This document shows, in pieces, positions 29,469 through 37,968 of a stretch of 64,000 nucleotides of DNA (position 1 is the first letter of the stretch; the number at the start of each line of letters is the position of its first letter). This stretch comes from Sinorhizobium saheli (GTDB lineage Bacteria; Pseudomonadota; Alphaproteobacteria; Rhizobiales; Rhizobiaceae). Position numbers and translations under genes: made by a program. The notes beneath the pieces are model-generated. The model ran no database searches. It was not told the origin of the DNA and was given only the letters and a program-made list of their open reading frames with translations. The DNA is taken from assembly GCF_001651875.1 (NCBI RefSeq), contig NZ_LNQB01000070.1:1-64000 (forward strand). Reading direction: 5' to 3'.

Positions 29469-30313
29469 TGTCGACGTTTGAACGATCTCCCGATGGGATA
29501 GCCAACAGAGCTCTATTTCTCGACGCCGACTACGTCGCATATCACGAAGGCTCGGAAGATGACGCATTTAGCTTAGACATGCTGTTCTGGTCCAATCTTG
29601 CAGAAAGGCTCAAACCAGGAATCAACATACGTTTTCTTCCCTCAGGTTCGAAGTCGGATATCACACAAATGGCCGATAGTTTTGATTCAGTACCTTCAAA
29701 TACTTTATTTTTACTTGATCGTGATTATGATGACGTAATTGGTGTTATTAGACAAGACAGGAACATAATATATACGTACGGTTATAGCTTCGAGAATGAC
29801 CTTGCGCGGCAAGATAACATCATAAAGTTCCTCAAGGAAAATTTTCCCCTAAGAGACATAGAAGAGATATCCGAAAGAGAGATCGGATCGTACATAGAAG
29901 AGAATATGGGTTCATTCGAATCTATAGCTCGCTTCGATCAGCTGTCTCGCTTTCACGATGTCGCGGGCATTGCTACGGCAAATTTTCAAAGGTTGTACAG
30001 TGATCCTGCTCTCGGAAGTCAACCAGACATTTCACCAGAAGTCATAGAAACCGAAATTTGCAGGGTCGTCTCGTCAATCGAGGGCGAGCGCGGGGAAGTT
30101 TCCGACTTGGATTGGAGCCGCCGGCTAAATGGACACTTTTTGCTAGATATATTTTATCGACTTACTACTCGGATTGGTCGTAAATTTGATCCAAGATTTA
30201 AGATAGATAAAAAGTTTTTTTGTAGAGCACTCATTACTCTACACTTTAAAGATTTCCCGACGAATGGAGACGTTCGTTCAGATTACTACGCAACCACGTT
30301 CGACCACGTCTAA
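29468..30313 (+). CDS. DUF4435 protein, AriB-like Toprim effector of a putative PARIS system
   Basis: This 281-residue protein resembles DUF4435. The N-terminal part fits a Toprim fold: hydrophobic strand ALFLDADYVAY leading to acidic HEGSEDD (Glu27, Glu30, Asp31, Asp32), then strand TLFLLDRDYDD, whose D84-x-D86 is the typical metal pair. The remainder is predicted mixed helical (ERLKP..., LSRFHDVAG..., RRLNGHFLLDIFYRL). In PARIS, AriB is released by AriA and acts as a nuclease that halts translation by cutting tRNA. The start is the overlapping ATG of TAATG, implying coupled translation and fixed stoichiometry. A+T-rich like its partner. Confidence 0.78.
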   Translation: MSTFERSPDGIANRALFLDADYVAYHEGSEDDAFSLDMLFWSNLAERLKPGINIRFLPSGSKSDITQMADSFDSVPSNTLFLLDRDYDDVIGVIRQDRNIIYTYGYSFENDLARQDNIIKFLKENFPLRDIEEISEREIGSYIEENMGSFESIARFDQLSRFHDVAGIATANFQRLYSDPALGSQPDISPEVIETEICRVVSSIEGERGEVSDLDWSRRLNGHFLLDIFYRLTTRIGRKFDPRFKIDKKFFCRALITLHFKDFPTNGDVRSDYYATTFDHV

Positions 30314-30868
30314 TTCGCAAGTCGTAGGCCCTAGTTCAACGCACTACCTTTCTGAACGCCAACATACCGCTCTAATCCACCGCTCTTCTTCACCTCCACC
30401 ATCTCTCATAACGAAAACCCTGCTCTATCACCTCGACCCGCGCCCAGCGTCTTGATCGTTTTCGAGATCGGTTGCGAGCAAGCTAGCAGGTTCGCCCCAA
30501 ACACGTTGATCTCCGGCCACTGCCCAAGCTAGTGGAGGTGTTTGCGCAATCATCAGCGGTGACGCTCCGCGTCGAGACCCTGACGCTGCCCTTGACGATA
30601 CAGTCGGAAGATTGCGGCGTACGAAACGGCTAAACAGCCGAGCGCGTACCTAGTCGCGGATGGACGCATTGACCCGAGATCGTCAAACCTTCAGGACCTT
30701 GGCCCTGCGAGATGGCCGTGCATCCCCGGTTTGCCGCCGGCTGAGCGCCCATACCTTTTAATGGTTCATAGCCATCTGTCGCCGCATTTCGCCGCAAAAA
30801 CCCTAATTTTTTACGGAACATTCGTCCACTTTGCTGATTTCAGTAACCTCTAAATTAGGGAGGTTTAA
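30314..30868. other. 555-bp region without a recognisable gene, downstream of the defence pair
   Basis: No ORF with a plausible RBS or protein-like composition was found on either strand. No tRNA, integrase or insertion-sequence end was recognised, and no direct repeat matching the left flank (28002-28193) was seen by eye. The first part (to about 30440) is still fairly A+T-rich; the rest returns to host-like composition. The last ~60 bases hold the promoter/leader of the next gene. Confidence 0.5.
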
Positions 30869-31345
30869 ATGAAATCCTTAAGCACATTTCTCGCGAGTAC
30901 CAGCCTGGCAATTATGTCGGCTGGATTTCTGGTTTCCGGCGCGGTGCCGGTAAGGGCTCAAGCGGTCGAAGCGACCATCGTCACGGCTGACCAGTGCAGC
31001 CCACTGACGGACGACAACTATCAGCTTTGCTGCATGGCGCAGAACAGGGCTGATGTCCTCACCACCGCGCAGATAGCAGCATGCCCGCCGCTGTCCACGG
31101 CGCTCATTAGCGAAAACCCGTTCTCGACGACGTCCACCGAAGGCCCCCGTAGCGGCGACGACGGTGGCGCTGGCGGCGGCACCGGCGGTGGCGGCGGTGG
31201 CCCCGGCGGCGGCAACGGTGGCGGCGGCGGCGGCGATAATGGCGGCGGCGGTCAGGATAACGGCGGCGGCGGCCAGGACCATGGCAAGGGCAACCAGGAC
31301 CATGGCAAAGGTAACCAGGACCACGGAAAGCGTAACCTGGATTAG
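30869..31345 (+). CDS. Hypothetical secreted Gly-rich protein with HGKGNQD tail repeats
   Basis: The protein has 158 residues. A Sec signal peptide (about 1-31, ending PVRAQA) is followed by a short Cys-containing segment (DQCSP, QLCCMAQN, AACPP) and a Gly-rich tract with scattered Asp/Asn. The end is three to four tandem GQDHGKGN/NQDHGK units. GGGAGG seven bases before ATG 30869 makes expression credible. The Gly/Asp-rich tract could bind metal or stay disordered. I recognise no family. Confidence 0.6.
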   Translation: MKSLSTFLASTSLAIMSAGFLVSGAVPVRAQAVEATIVTADQCSPLTDDNYQLCCMAQNRADVLTTAQIAACPPLSTALISENPFSTTSTEGPRSGDDGGAGGGTGGGGGGPGGGNGGGGGGDNGGGGQDNGGGGQDHGKGNQDHGKGNQDHGKRNLD

Positions 31346-31572
31346 CTTGGCGGCCAGATCGCTATAACTGCTAACCTGGATGCGAGCGCGAGCCCGCTCT
31401 GCTCTGCCCGGAACTGACGAACAGGCCGCGCCGGCTTACCGCAAAATGGCGAGGCCTGTTCGATTGCTCTCGCGAAACCGCGGCGAGGCGCGAATGCCTC
31501 GGCATTGGAGCTGCCGAGCGGCTACCCGGCGTCCCGTTTTCGGCCTGCGACGCGCCGCGACCCTGGCGGGCC

Positions 31573-32238
31573 CTACTCCGCCGCGCGCGCCTTCACCTCC
31601 GCCGCCTCCAGCTCGTAGGAATATCCCTCGAGCATCTGATAGGCCTGCTCGATCGCCTCGATCTGCGCCTCGGCGTTCTTGATCGCATCGGCGATCGACT
31701 GGCTGCGGGCTCGCAGCATCGAGCCGAGCACGTCCGTGTCCGGGCGGCGGCCGAGGCGGTCGAGGTGTTTGCGGACGCGGGAGCGGTGGCGCTCCAGCTC
31801 GAGGATATGGAAGCGGTTCTTGACGATGTCGTCGGAGAGCTTGCGTCGCATCGCCGCGACCGGGTCGAAGCTGCCGGGCTCGCGCTCGTCGAGGATGAAC
31901 TCGTTGACGAGCGTCTCCAGCATCATCAGGCCTTTGAGGTCCTTGGGGTCGGCGAGTTCCGGGTCGTAGCCGGTGTCGTCGAAAACCTTGCGCCGCACCG
32001 GGTCCTTCAGCAGGTCATAGGCCGCCTGCAGCTTGCCGAACTGGTCGGCATCGCCGCCGCGATCCGGATGCGCCGTCTTCACCGCCCGGCGATAGGCCGT
32101 GCGGATCGCCCGCTCGTCGGCATCGCGCTCAATTCCAAGCAGGACATAGGGATCGATCACGCCGGCCACCTGTTGTTCATCGACTGCAATTCCTTCCGGT
32201 TCAGACCTACCGGTTCGCCGCGCCAGCAGCAAGCCCAT
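31573..32238 (-). CDS. J-domain (DnaJ-like) protein
   Basis: The protein has 221 residues. Residues ~28-92 are a J domain with YVLLGIERDADERAIRTAYR, the essential HPD in KTAHPDRGG and KLQAAYDLLKDPVRR. The C-terminal half is a charged helical region with RHRSRVRKHLDRLGRRPD and a long predicted coiled coil to the end. It lacks the Gly/Phe and Zn-finger regions of DnaJ, so it is a class III J-protein that would stimulate DnaK for some specific client. ATG 32238. Confidence 0.8.
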   Translation of the reverse strand: MGLLLARRTGRSEPEGIAVDEQQVAGVIDPYVLLGIERDADERAIRTAYRRAVKTAHPDRGGDADQFGKLQAAYDLLKDPVRRKVFDDTGYDPELADPKDLKGLMMLETLVNEFILDEREPGSFDPVAAMRRKLSDDIVKNRFHILELERHRSRVRKHLDRLGRRPDTDVLGSMLRARSQSIADAIKNAEAQIEAIEQAYQMLEGYSYELEAAEVKARAAE

Positions 32239-32709
32239 GAAGGTTGCACCCTACCCTTGCGCGCCTGTCGCGCGGGCGTTGCAGGCTCAGCCCAGCGTCG
32301 AGTCGAAATTGTGGTCGAAAAGAGGCAATCCACGACATTCACCTGATCTGCGCTGCTGCCCGCGAGGCGCGCAAAAGCCGCTAGCATAAGGCGTTGACCC
32401 CTCCCCGGCGCGTGTGAACTCTTTCCTTGCCTTTTTTCCCGAATGCTGTCACTCCTATCCGCGTTCGGGCGATTTCAATCCCGGAGACTGGACTTTCGTT
32501 TTGAGCCCGGCTTGCCGCCGGGACAGCCGCAAGCGGCATCGTAGACGTCTTTTCCCCGATATCGTGACCACTCGACGCCTTTCAGCTTTCGCTGAAGACG
32601 ACACGTTCGTTTCCCTTCGGGGGCGCGGACACCCCCCACAGGCAGCCGAGGCGCATGATGAGCGCGCCCAGTTGCGGCAAATACAGACTGAAGGAAAAGG
32701 ACTTCTTCC
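32239..32709 (+). other. Leader/spacer before the cold-shock gene, no gene seen
   Basis: These 471 bp separate the J-domain gene from cspA. Long structured 5' UTRs are typical of cold-shock genes, and several GC stems are visible (e.g. GAGCCCGGCTTGCCGCCGGG near 32500). The RBS AAGGAAAAGGA lies at about 32691-32701. Minus-strand reading frames here have no start signals or protein-like composition. Confidence 0.5.
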
Positions 32710-32922
32710 ATGGCCACCAAGGGCATCGTAAAATTCTTCAACCAGGACAAGGGCTTTGGTTTCATCACGCCGGATGGCGGCGCGAAGGACGTTTTCGTCC
32801 ACATCTCCGCCGTCCAGGCCGCCGGCCTGACCACCCTGAAGGACGGCCAGCAGGTCGCCTTCGACACCGAGCCGGACCGCATGGGCAAGGGCCCGAAGGC
32901 GGTTAACCTCCAGGCTCTCTAA
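32710..32922 (+). CDS. Cold-shock protein, CspA family
   Basis: This 70-residue single cold-shock domain is complete, with RNP1 [11 protein letters not shown] and RNP2 VFVHISAV. It binds single-stranded RNA/DNA and melts RNA structure. Rhizobia carry several paralogues, so I give no number. A good terminator follows. Confidence 0.95.
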   Translation: MATKGIVKFFNQDKGFGFITPDGGAKDVFVHISAVQAAGLTTLKDGQQVAFDTEPDRMGKGPKAVNLQAL

Positions 32923-32949
32923 GCCTTAAGTTCCGATCGGAATTGAAGG

Positions 32950-32979
32950 ACGGCGCTTCGCAAGGGGCGCCGTTTTTTT
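32950..32979 (+). terminator. Intrinsic terminator of the cold-shock gene
   Basis: Stem ACGGCGC / GCGCCGT with loop TTCGCAAGGG is followed by seven T residues. Confidence 0.85.
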
Positions 32980-33047
32980 GTGGGTTTTGGGCGGCAAGGG
33001 CCCGGCTGTCGGCCACCTTCTCACCGCATTTGCTCGTGCTCGGTAAT

Positions 33048-33117
33048 GCCCCTCATCTGCCGGCACCTTCTCCCCGCAGGCGGGCGAAGGAGACTCGCGG
33101 CACCGACAAGCGGAGCG
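33048..33117. repeat. C/T-rich palindromic repeat, partial copy
   Basis: CCCCTCATCTGCCGGCACCT then TCTCCCCGCAGGCGGGCGAAGG matches the element at 45749-45905 and the reverse complement of part of 24236-24352. It lies between convergent cspA and dusA. Confidence 0.55.
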
Positions 33118-33127
33118 TCGGTCAGCC

Positions 33128-34240
33128 CTACTCCGCCGCCTGGCGGGCCGTTGCCGCCTCGAATACGGCGTCGAAGGCCGCGTGGATGACTTCGGAGCCG
33201 GCGCCGGTGCGGCTGGCTTCCGCCGAAAGGATCTGGCGGTAGCGCCGCGCGCCCGGCCAGCCCTGGAAGAGCCCGACCATGTGGCGGGTGACATGGATCA
33301 GCCGGCCGCCATTCTCGATATGGGCGGCGGCATAATCCGCCATCGCGTCGCACACGCCCGTCCAGAAATCGAGCGACAGGCGGTGGTAGCGCTTGGAGAA
33401 AGCGTCGGGATCGATCGGCTCGGGCCGCCTGCCGGTGAGCGGATGAGCGAAATAGCTATCGGCGGCGGTCAGCAGGCCGCTGTCGTGATAGGCGGCGCGG
33501 CCGAGCATGACGCCGTCGAGTGCCGGCGCGTTTTCGGGCGCGGTCGGGGCCGCATCGCCGGCGGCCGTCCCGAGATGCGCCAGTGCCTGATTCAAAGTCT
33601 GAAGACCGCCATTGAGGCCTATGAAAAGACTCTCGTTTTCCGCCTTCAATCGGTGGACGAGGCCATAGTCGAGCGGCGGGATTTCGCGGTTTTCCCGAGG
33701 GCTCAACCCCTGCAGCCATGCCTTGCGCGCATGCACCCAGACCGCATCCGTGCCGGCATCGCGGATGCGCGAGACGAGCGCGCGCAGGGCGATTTCCGGG
33801 TCCTGATCGTCGACGCCGATGCGGCATTTGACGGTGACGGGAATCCTGACCGCCGCCTTCATCGCCGCGACGCATTCGGCGACCAGCGCAGGCTCCTGCA
33901 TCAGGCAGGCGCCGAAGGTGCCGGACTGCACCCGGTCGGACGGGCAGCCGACATTCATGTTGATCTCGTCATAGCCGAACGCCTCGGCAATGCGCGCTGC
34001 CTCCGCCATCTTGGCCGGATCGTTGCCGCCGAGCTGAAGCGCGACGGGGTGCTGCGAGGCATCGTAGCCCAACAGCTTCTCGCGGTCGCCGCGCAGGATC
34101 GCATCGGCGACGATCATCTCGGTATAGAGCAGCGCATGGCGCGAAAGCTGCCGCGCGAAGAACCGATAATGCCGATCGGTCCAGTCGATCATCGGCGCCA
34201 CGGCGAAGATCTTCACTCCGCTGGAATATTGATTTTTCAT
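33128..34240 (-). CDS. dusA: tRNA dihydrouridine(20/20a) synthase DusA
   Basis: This 370-residue FMN enzyme reduces uridine in the tRNA D-loop. It shows FAVAPMIDWTDRHYRFFARQ at the N-terminus, LQLGGNDPAKMAEAARIAE, the catalytic Cys in INMNVGCPSDRVQSG, and the DusA-specific VHARKAWLQGLSPRENREIP. ATG 34240 starts close to the FMN barrel; the open frame upstream is not protein-like. The RBS is weak (AGAAGAAAG). Confidence 0.93.
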   Translation of the reverse strand: MKNQYSSGVKIFAVAPMIDWTDRHYRFFARQLSRHALLYTEMIVADAILRGDREKLLGYDASQHPVALQLGGNDPAKMAEAARIAEAFGYDEINMNVGCPSDRVQSGTFGACLMQEPALVAECVAAMKAAVRIPVTVKCRIGVDDQDPEIALRALVSRIRDAGTDAVWVHARKAWLQGLSPRENREIPPLDYGLVHRLKAENESLFIGLNGGLQTLNQALAHLGTAAGDAAPTAPENAPALDGVMLGRAAYHDSGLLTAADSYFAHPLTGRRPEPIDPDAFSKRYHRLSLDFWTGVCDAMADYAAAHIENGGRLIHVTRHMVGLFQGWPGARRYRQILSAEASRTGAGSEVIHAAFDAVFEAATARQAAE

Positions 34241-34431
34241 GCTTTCTTCTGTCGTCGCGAAGCTTTGAGGCTCGTGCCGAGCCGGTTTCGGCACGTCTCT
34301 ATCACAGTTGATCGCCTGAAACCATTGCAGCGGGCGCCGGCACCGCGAGCGGCTGGCAGCGCGCGACAGGAAGTGCGCCAGGGCGGCCGCTCGCCGTGGC
34401 GACCGGCAAAACGGCGCGGGACGCCGATGCG

Positions 34432-34680
34432 CTAGTGGAAGCCCGCCTGGCGGAACCACTCCTGTATCCCGGCAAGCACCGCCGACTTTGCGCCCTCAAG
34501 GGTCGGCGCATAATGAAAGCCGGTCTCGCGCGTACCGTTGCAATGGGAAATCCGCCAGGCCCAGTCGCTCGTTGTCTGGCGTTTCATAACGAAGGCCACC
34601 TCATGCCGCCCGAGCATCGCGCAATAGGCCTCATGGCGTAGCGGCAACCATGTCAATCGAATCTCGGCAATCGACACCAC
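34432..34680 (-). CDS. Small conserved hypothetical protein
   Basis: This 82-residue protein starts at one of two adjacent GTG codons (34680 or 34677), with GGAGGG seven bases upstream. Composition is protein-like, with many aromatics (WAWRISHCNG, IQEWFRQAGF), and no membrane segment. I recognise no family and can suggest no role. Confidence 0.5.
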   Translation of the reverse strand: MVSIAEIRLTWLPLRHEAYCAMLGRHEVAFVMKRQTTSDWAWRISHCNGTRETGFHYAPTLEGAKSAVLAGIQEWFRQAGFH

Positions 34681-35091
34681 ATCTCAACCCTCCAGCACGG
34701 TAAAAGATATATGGCGCCTTACAAGTGCTTGAAACCCCGACAATTTAGGGGATTCTCAACCGACACGAGCACATATTTGGGCAGCACAAGTCGTGGCAGG
34801 GCAAACGACCCAGCGTGAGGGCCACCGCGTCCGGTTTGAGCGTCCGATGGGCCGCGACGCTCCCGGACGGCGAGGCTCGCCAAAATTGCGGACAAACAAC
34901 AATTGCTGAGTTACATTGCAGGATGCGGCGCGGTTTCACGCGCGGGAGTCGCGTGGAACCGGGCTCGGCCTGATAACGTTTTGTATGTGACCCATTGGAG
35001 CCACGCGCGACGGGGCGAAGTTCCCCTGCCGGCATCCCGCTCGGGGCGAACCGGCGAGCCTTTCGAGACGTCGCGTTCCAGGAGGAGAAGT
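34681..35091. other. Intergenic region, nothing recognised
   Basis: These 411 bp separate two divergent small genes. The left part holds the RBS of the minus-strand gene. No repeat, hairpin or convincing ORF was found. It should carry promoters in both directions. Confidence 0.45.
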
Positions 35092-35331
35092 ATGCAGCAG
35101 ATGTTGTGGAGCCATCCTATCGAGCTTGGACTGACCGGTGACGACGTGCGCACGGTCAAGGGACCCTCGGACGCGCTTGCGTGCCTCGCGGGGCAGTGGC
35201 CCCACCGCGGCCCCTATTATGTTGCTGCGCGCAGCGCCTGCCGCGCCGCGATCGAAGGCCGCCGCACCGTCGAGGAGGCCCGCAGGCTCTTCATTTCCGC
35301 AGCCGAGGAAGCCCACCTGAAAGCGCATTAA
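35092..35331 (+). CDS. DUF982 domain protein
   Basis: This 79-residue protein matches DUF982, a family expanded in rhizobia: GPSDALACLAGQWPHRGPYY, then AARSACRAAIEGRRTVEEAR and FISAAEEAHL. Function unknown. AGGAGGAG seven bases before ATG 35092 fixes the start. Confidence 0.85.
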   Translation: MQQMLWSHPIELGLTGDDVRTVKGPSDALACLAGQWPHRGPYYVAARSACRAAIEGRRTVEEARRLFISAAEEAHLKAH

Positions 35332-35810
35332 ACGCTCGCCCCGTTCCGGCTTAGCGTCGTCCCCGGCTCAGCGTCGACGCGACCACCTTTCGCGAAAGCG
35401 ACCGGTGTCGGCAGTTCGCTTTCTGCCGCGCCCCTCGCCCTCGGCGAAAGCACGCCGATCGTCTCGATGGCAGGGGCGATACTTTCACGATACCGTCAGC
35501 TCGCATGTATAAATAATATTATTCTGGTGCAGCGCAATATTTCTTGGTTCCACTTAGCATTGCTTGCAAAGCAAACCGCATTCCAATATAAACTATGGCG
35601 CAATCATATTTTTGCGACACAATCGGGCTGCGCGCTGTCGGTCGCCGCCGCAATCGCGAAATGACACCGAAATCTCCGCCAAGTCGCCCGATTCCTGTCG
35701 CGAAACATTCATTTATCGTCGTTATATTCTGAGGTGCCTCATAAAGAACAACTTCGGAGTGTTTAAAATCCCTCAAAAAGGGGATACAAAAATAAGTCGG
35801 GAGAGCCATC
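35332..35810. other. Intergenic region, partly A+T-rich
   Basis: These 479 bp contain no gene I can support. From about 35500 the composition becomes A+T-rich, with the perfect palindrome AATAATATTATT at 35512-35523 and a small stem ATCCC/GGGAT at 35768-35785 just ahead of the next gene. Frames on both strands here lack an RBS or recognisable product. Confidence 0.45.
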
Positions 35811-36017
35811 ATGAAAGAGAGCAATCTCTATCGCATCGTGGAAGTCAGCATGAAGCGCGAAAGTGGCCGCAAGGACATCGGCATCATGACCGTACGCCAG
35901 GCCCTCGAACTTCCCGAAGTACCCAGCCTCGAATACAGCCATCCGGATCTAAATTCGCGCTCGGACGGCCGGTTCCTCACGCGCGCCCAGCTCGTCGACT
36001 ATGTCCGCTGCGCTTGA
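35811..36017 (+). CDS. Small hypothetical protein
   Basis: This 68-residue protein (MKESNLYRIVEVSMKRESGR...) has GGGAGAG eight bases before ATG 35811 and a soluble, protein-like composition ending in RAQLVDYVRC. I recognise no family. Its A+T-rich upstream region suggests a regulated promoter. Confidence 0.55.
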   Translation: MKESNLYRIVEVSMKRESGRKDIGIMTVRQALELPEVPSLEYSHPDLNSRSDGRFLTRAQLVDYVRCA

Positions 36018-36216
36018 GCGCGGCGATCACGACCGGGCGTCATCCACCAAGATTGCCTATTGCGGCAGCCTTTCCGGCTGCTAACGTCCTTTCGAGATTC
36101 GCTATAGCATCGCGCCCCGTTGCGGCAGGGCGAGCTGCTATAGCGTTTCACCTTCCCGCGATGTGTCTCGCCGGGTAAAGCCGGATGGAGCCGTAGCACG
36201 GAGCCAGAGGACGACC

Positions 36217-36903
36217 ATGGAAACAGTTCTAGCGCCCCCGCCGCCGGTCCTGCTGCCGATTTCGGGCAGCCCCGTGGGCTTTCCGGTGCGGCGCGTCTAC
36301 TGCGTCGGGCGCAACTATGCGGCCCACGCGATCGAAATGGGGCATGACCCCGAGCGCGAACCGCCCTTCTTCTTCCAGAAGAACCCGGACAATCTGCTGC
36401 CGCCCGGCCAGGATTTCCCCTACCCGCCGCTCTCCTCGGACGTGCATCACGAGGTCGAGCTGATCGTCGCCATGCGCGGCGGCGGCGCAGACATTCCGGT
36501 CCAGGAAGCACCCGACCACATTTTCGGTTACGGCGTCGGCATTGATTTCACCCGCCGTGACCTGCAGGCGGAAGCGAAGAAGGCCGGCAAGCCATGGACG
36601 GCCGCCAAGGCGTTCGAGCATTCCGCCCCGGTTTCGGCGATCGCCCCGGTCACGGCGGTTGGTCATCCGGCAAACGGCAACATCTGGCTGAAGGTCAATG
36701 GCGAGTTGCGCCAGCAGGGCGACCTCGGCCAGATGATCTGGAAGGTACCGGAGATCATCGCCGAACTCTCCCGGATGTTCACGCTTGCGCCGGGCGATGT
36801 CATCATGACCGGAACGCCCTCGGGCGTCGGTCCGGTCGTCCGTGGCGACGTCGTGACCTGCGGCATCGACGGCGTCGCGGCACTCTCCGTGAAGGTCATC
36901 TGA
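36217..36903 (+). CDS. Fumarylacetoacetate hydrolase family protein (fumarylpyruvate hydrolase-like)
   Basis: This 228-residue enzyme of the FAA hydrolase fold has VRRVYCVGRNYAAHAIEMG, FFFQKNPDNLLPPG, the metal ligands in DVHHEVELIVAM and DFTRRDLQAEAKK, and GDVIMTGTPSGVGPVVRGD. It hydrolyses C-C bonds of acylpyruvates or acts as an oxaloacetate decarboxylase/tautomerase; the size and first motif fit fumarylpyruvate hydrolases. ATG 36217. A carbonic-anhydrase gene follows after 59 bp. Confidence 0.88.
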   Translation: METVLAPPPPVLLPISGSPVGFPVRRVYCVGRNYAAHAIEMGHDPEREPPFFFQKNPDNLLPPGQDFPYPPLSSDVHHEVELIVAMRGGGADIPVQEAPDHIFGYGVGIDFTRRDLQAEAKKAGKPWTAAKAFEHSAPVSAIAPVTAVGHPANGNIWLKVNGELRQQGDLGQMIWKVPEIIAELSRMFTLAPGDVIMTGTPSGVGPVVRGDVVTCGIDGVAALSVKVI

Positions 36904-36962
36904 GCAACCGCGCGGGCCGCCCGCTGGGGGGCGCCGGCGCATCGGCCACGAAGGAATATTGC

Positions 36963-37493
36963 ATGCCCCTTTACGCCCTCGGACCATTGCGACCGCAGAC
37001 ACCGCCGCAAGGCGGCTATTGGCTGGCGCCGGACGCCAATCTCATCGGCCATGTGGAAATCGGCGCGGATGTCGGCATCTGGTTCGGGGCGACGCTGCGT
37101 GGCGACAATGAGCCCATCCGCATCGGCGCCCGCACGAACATCCAGGAAGCGGTCATCATACACGTCGACCCTGGCTTTCCGGTGACGATCGGCGAAGGCT
37201 GCACCATTGGCCACCGGGCGATCGTTCACGGCTGCACCATCGGCGACAATTCGCTGATCGGCATGGGCGCCACCCTGTTGAACGGCGCAAGGATCGGCCG
37301 CAACTGCCTCGTCGGCGCCAATGCGCTGGTCACGGAGGGCAAGGAATTTCCCGACAATTCGCTGATCGTCGGCGCTCCGGCAAAGGTGGTGCGGACGCTC
37401 GACGCCGCCGCGGTCGAGGGTCTCAAGCGCTCGGCCGCGCATTATGTGAAGAACTGGCAGCGCTACGCCGCGCAGCTCACGCTCCTGGACTGA
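36963..37493 (+). CDS. Gamma-carbonic anhydrase family protein
   Basis: This 176-residue left-handed beta-helix protein has hexapeptide repeats (IGADVGIWFGATLRGD, IGARTNIQEAVIIHVD, IGEGCTIGHRAIVHGCTIGD). The His residues in IHVDP, GHRAIVHG match the Zn-binding set of gamma-CA/PaaY-like proteins. It would interconvert CO2 and bicarbonate, though many members are inactive or act on CoA esters. Confidence 0.88.
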   Translation: MPLYALGPLRPQTPPQGGYWLAPDANLIGHVEIGADVGIWFGATLRGDNEPIRIGARTNIQEAVIIHVDPGFPVTIGEGCTIGHRAIVHGCTIGDNSLIGMGATLLNGARIGRNCLVGANALVTEGKEFPDNSLIVGAPAKVVRTLDAAAVEGLKRSAAHYVKNWQRYAAQLTLLD

Positions 37494-37572
37494 CGCCCGG
37501 AGTGCGGCCGGCTTTGGGCGCAGGGCCATAGGCTCCGCGGTGATGTCGCGCTATTCTCGGCGGGCCGACGCG

Positions 37573-37968
37573 CTACGCACAGCTCTTGCAATGACCGCGG
37601 ATCTCGATCGTCGTCTTCTCGGTCTTGAAACTCTGTCCGCGAACGAGCGCCGACAGGCGCTCCTCGATTGCCTCGTCGTGGAACTCCGTCACCTGGCCGC
37701 AGCCTTCGCAAATCGTGAAGGCCGTAACGCCGTGGTCGTGCTCGTGTTCGTGCGGGCATGTGCAGGCGACGAAGGCGTTGAGGCTCTCGAGCCGGTGCAC
37801 GAGGCCGTATTCGAGCAGCTTGTCGAGCGCGCGATAGACCTGCAACGGCGCGCGAAAGCCCTGGTCGCGCAGCTTGTCGAGGATCGTATAGGCGCTCATC
37901 GGCCCCTCCGAATGGGCGAGCGCTCCCATGACCAGGGACTGGTTTTTCGTCAATTGGGGCGTACCCAT
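37573..37968 (-). CDS. zur: Zinc uptake regulator, Fur family
   Basis: The protein has 131 residues. An N-terminal winged helix (PMSAYTILDKLRDQGFRAPL) and a C-terminal metal domain with paired Cys in CTCPHEHEHDH, CEGCG and HCKSC fit Zur. With Zn bound it should repress znuA and znuCB through the boxes at 39738-39773. It is the last gene of znuC-znuB-zur, with start and znuB stop sharing a base (TGATG). Confidence 0.9.
   Translation of the reverse strand: MGTPQLTKNQSLVMGALAHSEGPMSAYTILDKLRDQGFRAPLQVYRALDKLLEYGLVHRLESLNAFVACTCPHEHEHDHGVTAFTICEGCGQVTEFHDEAIEERLSALVRGQSFKTEKTTIEIRGHCKSCA

Noticed and set aside
28194-30313. Reading the ATPase/DUF4435 pair as Gabija or an OLD-family system
   Set aside because: Gabija has a much larger OLD-type nuclease-ATPase (GajA) with a UvrD-like helicase (GajB). 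Here the Toprim-like part is in a separate small protein and no helicase is present.
30314-30868. Possible insertion-sequence remnant
   Set aside because: No terminal inverted repeats, transposase fragment or target duplication could be recognised.
35519-35824. 101-codon minus-strand frame in the A+T-rich spacer
   Set aside because: No RBS, odd composition, and it overlaps the start of the small plus-strand gene at 35811.
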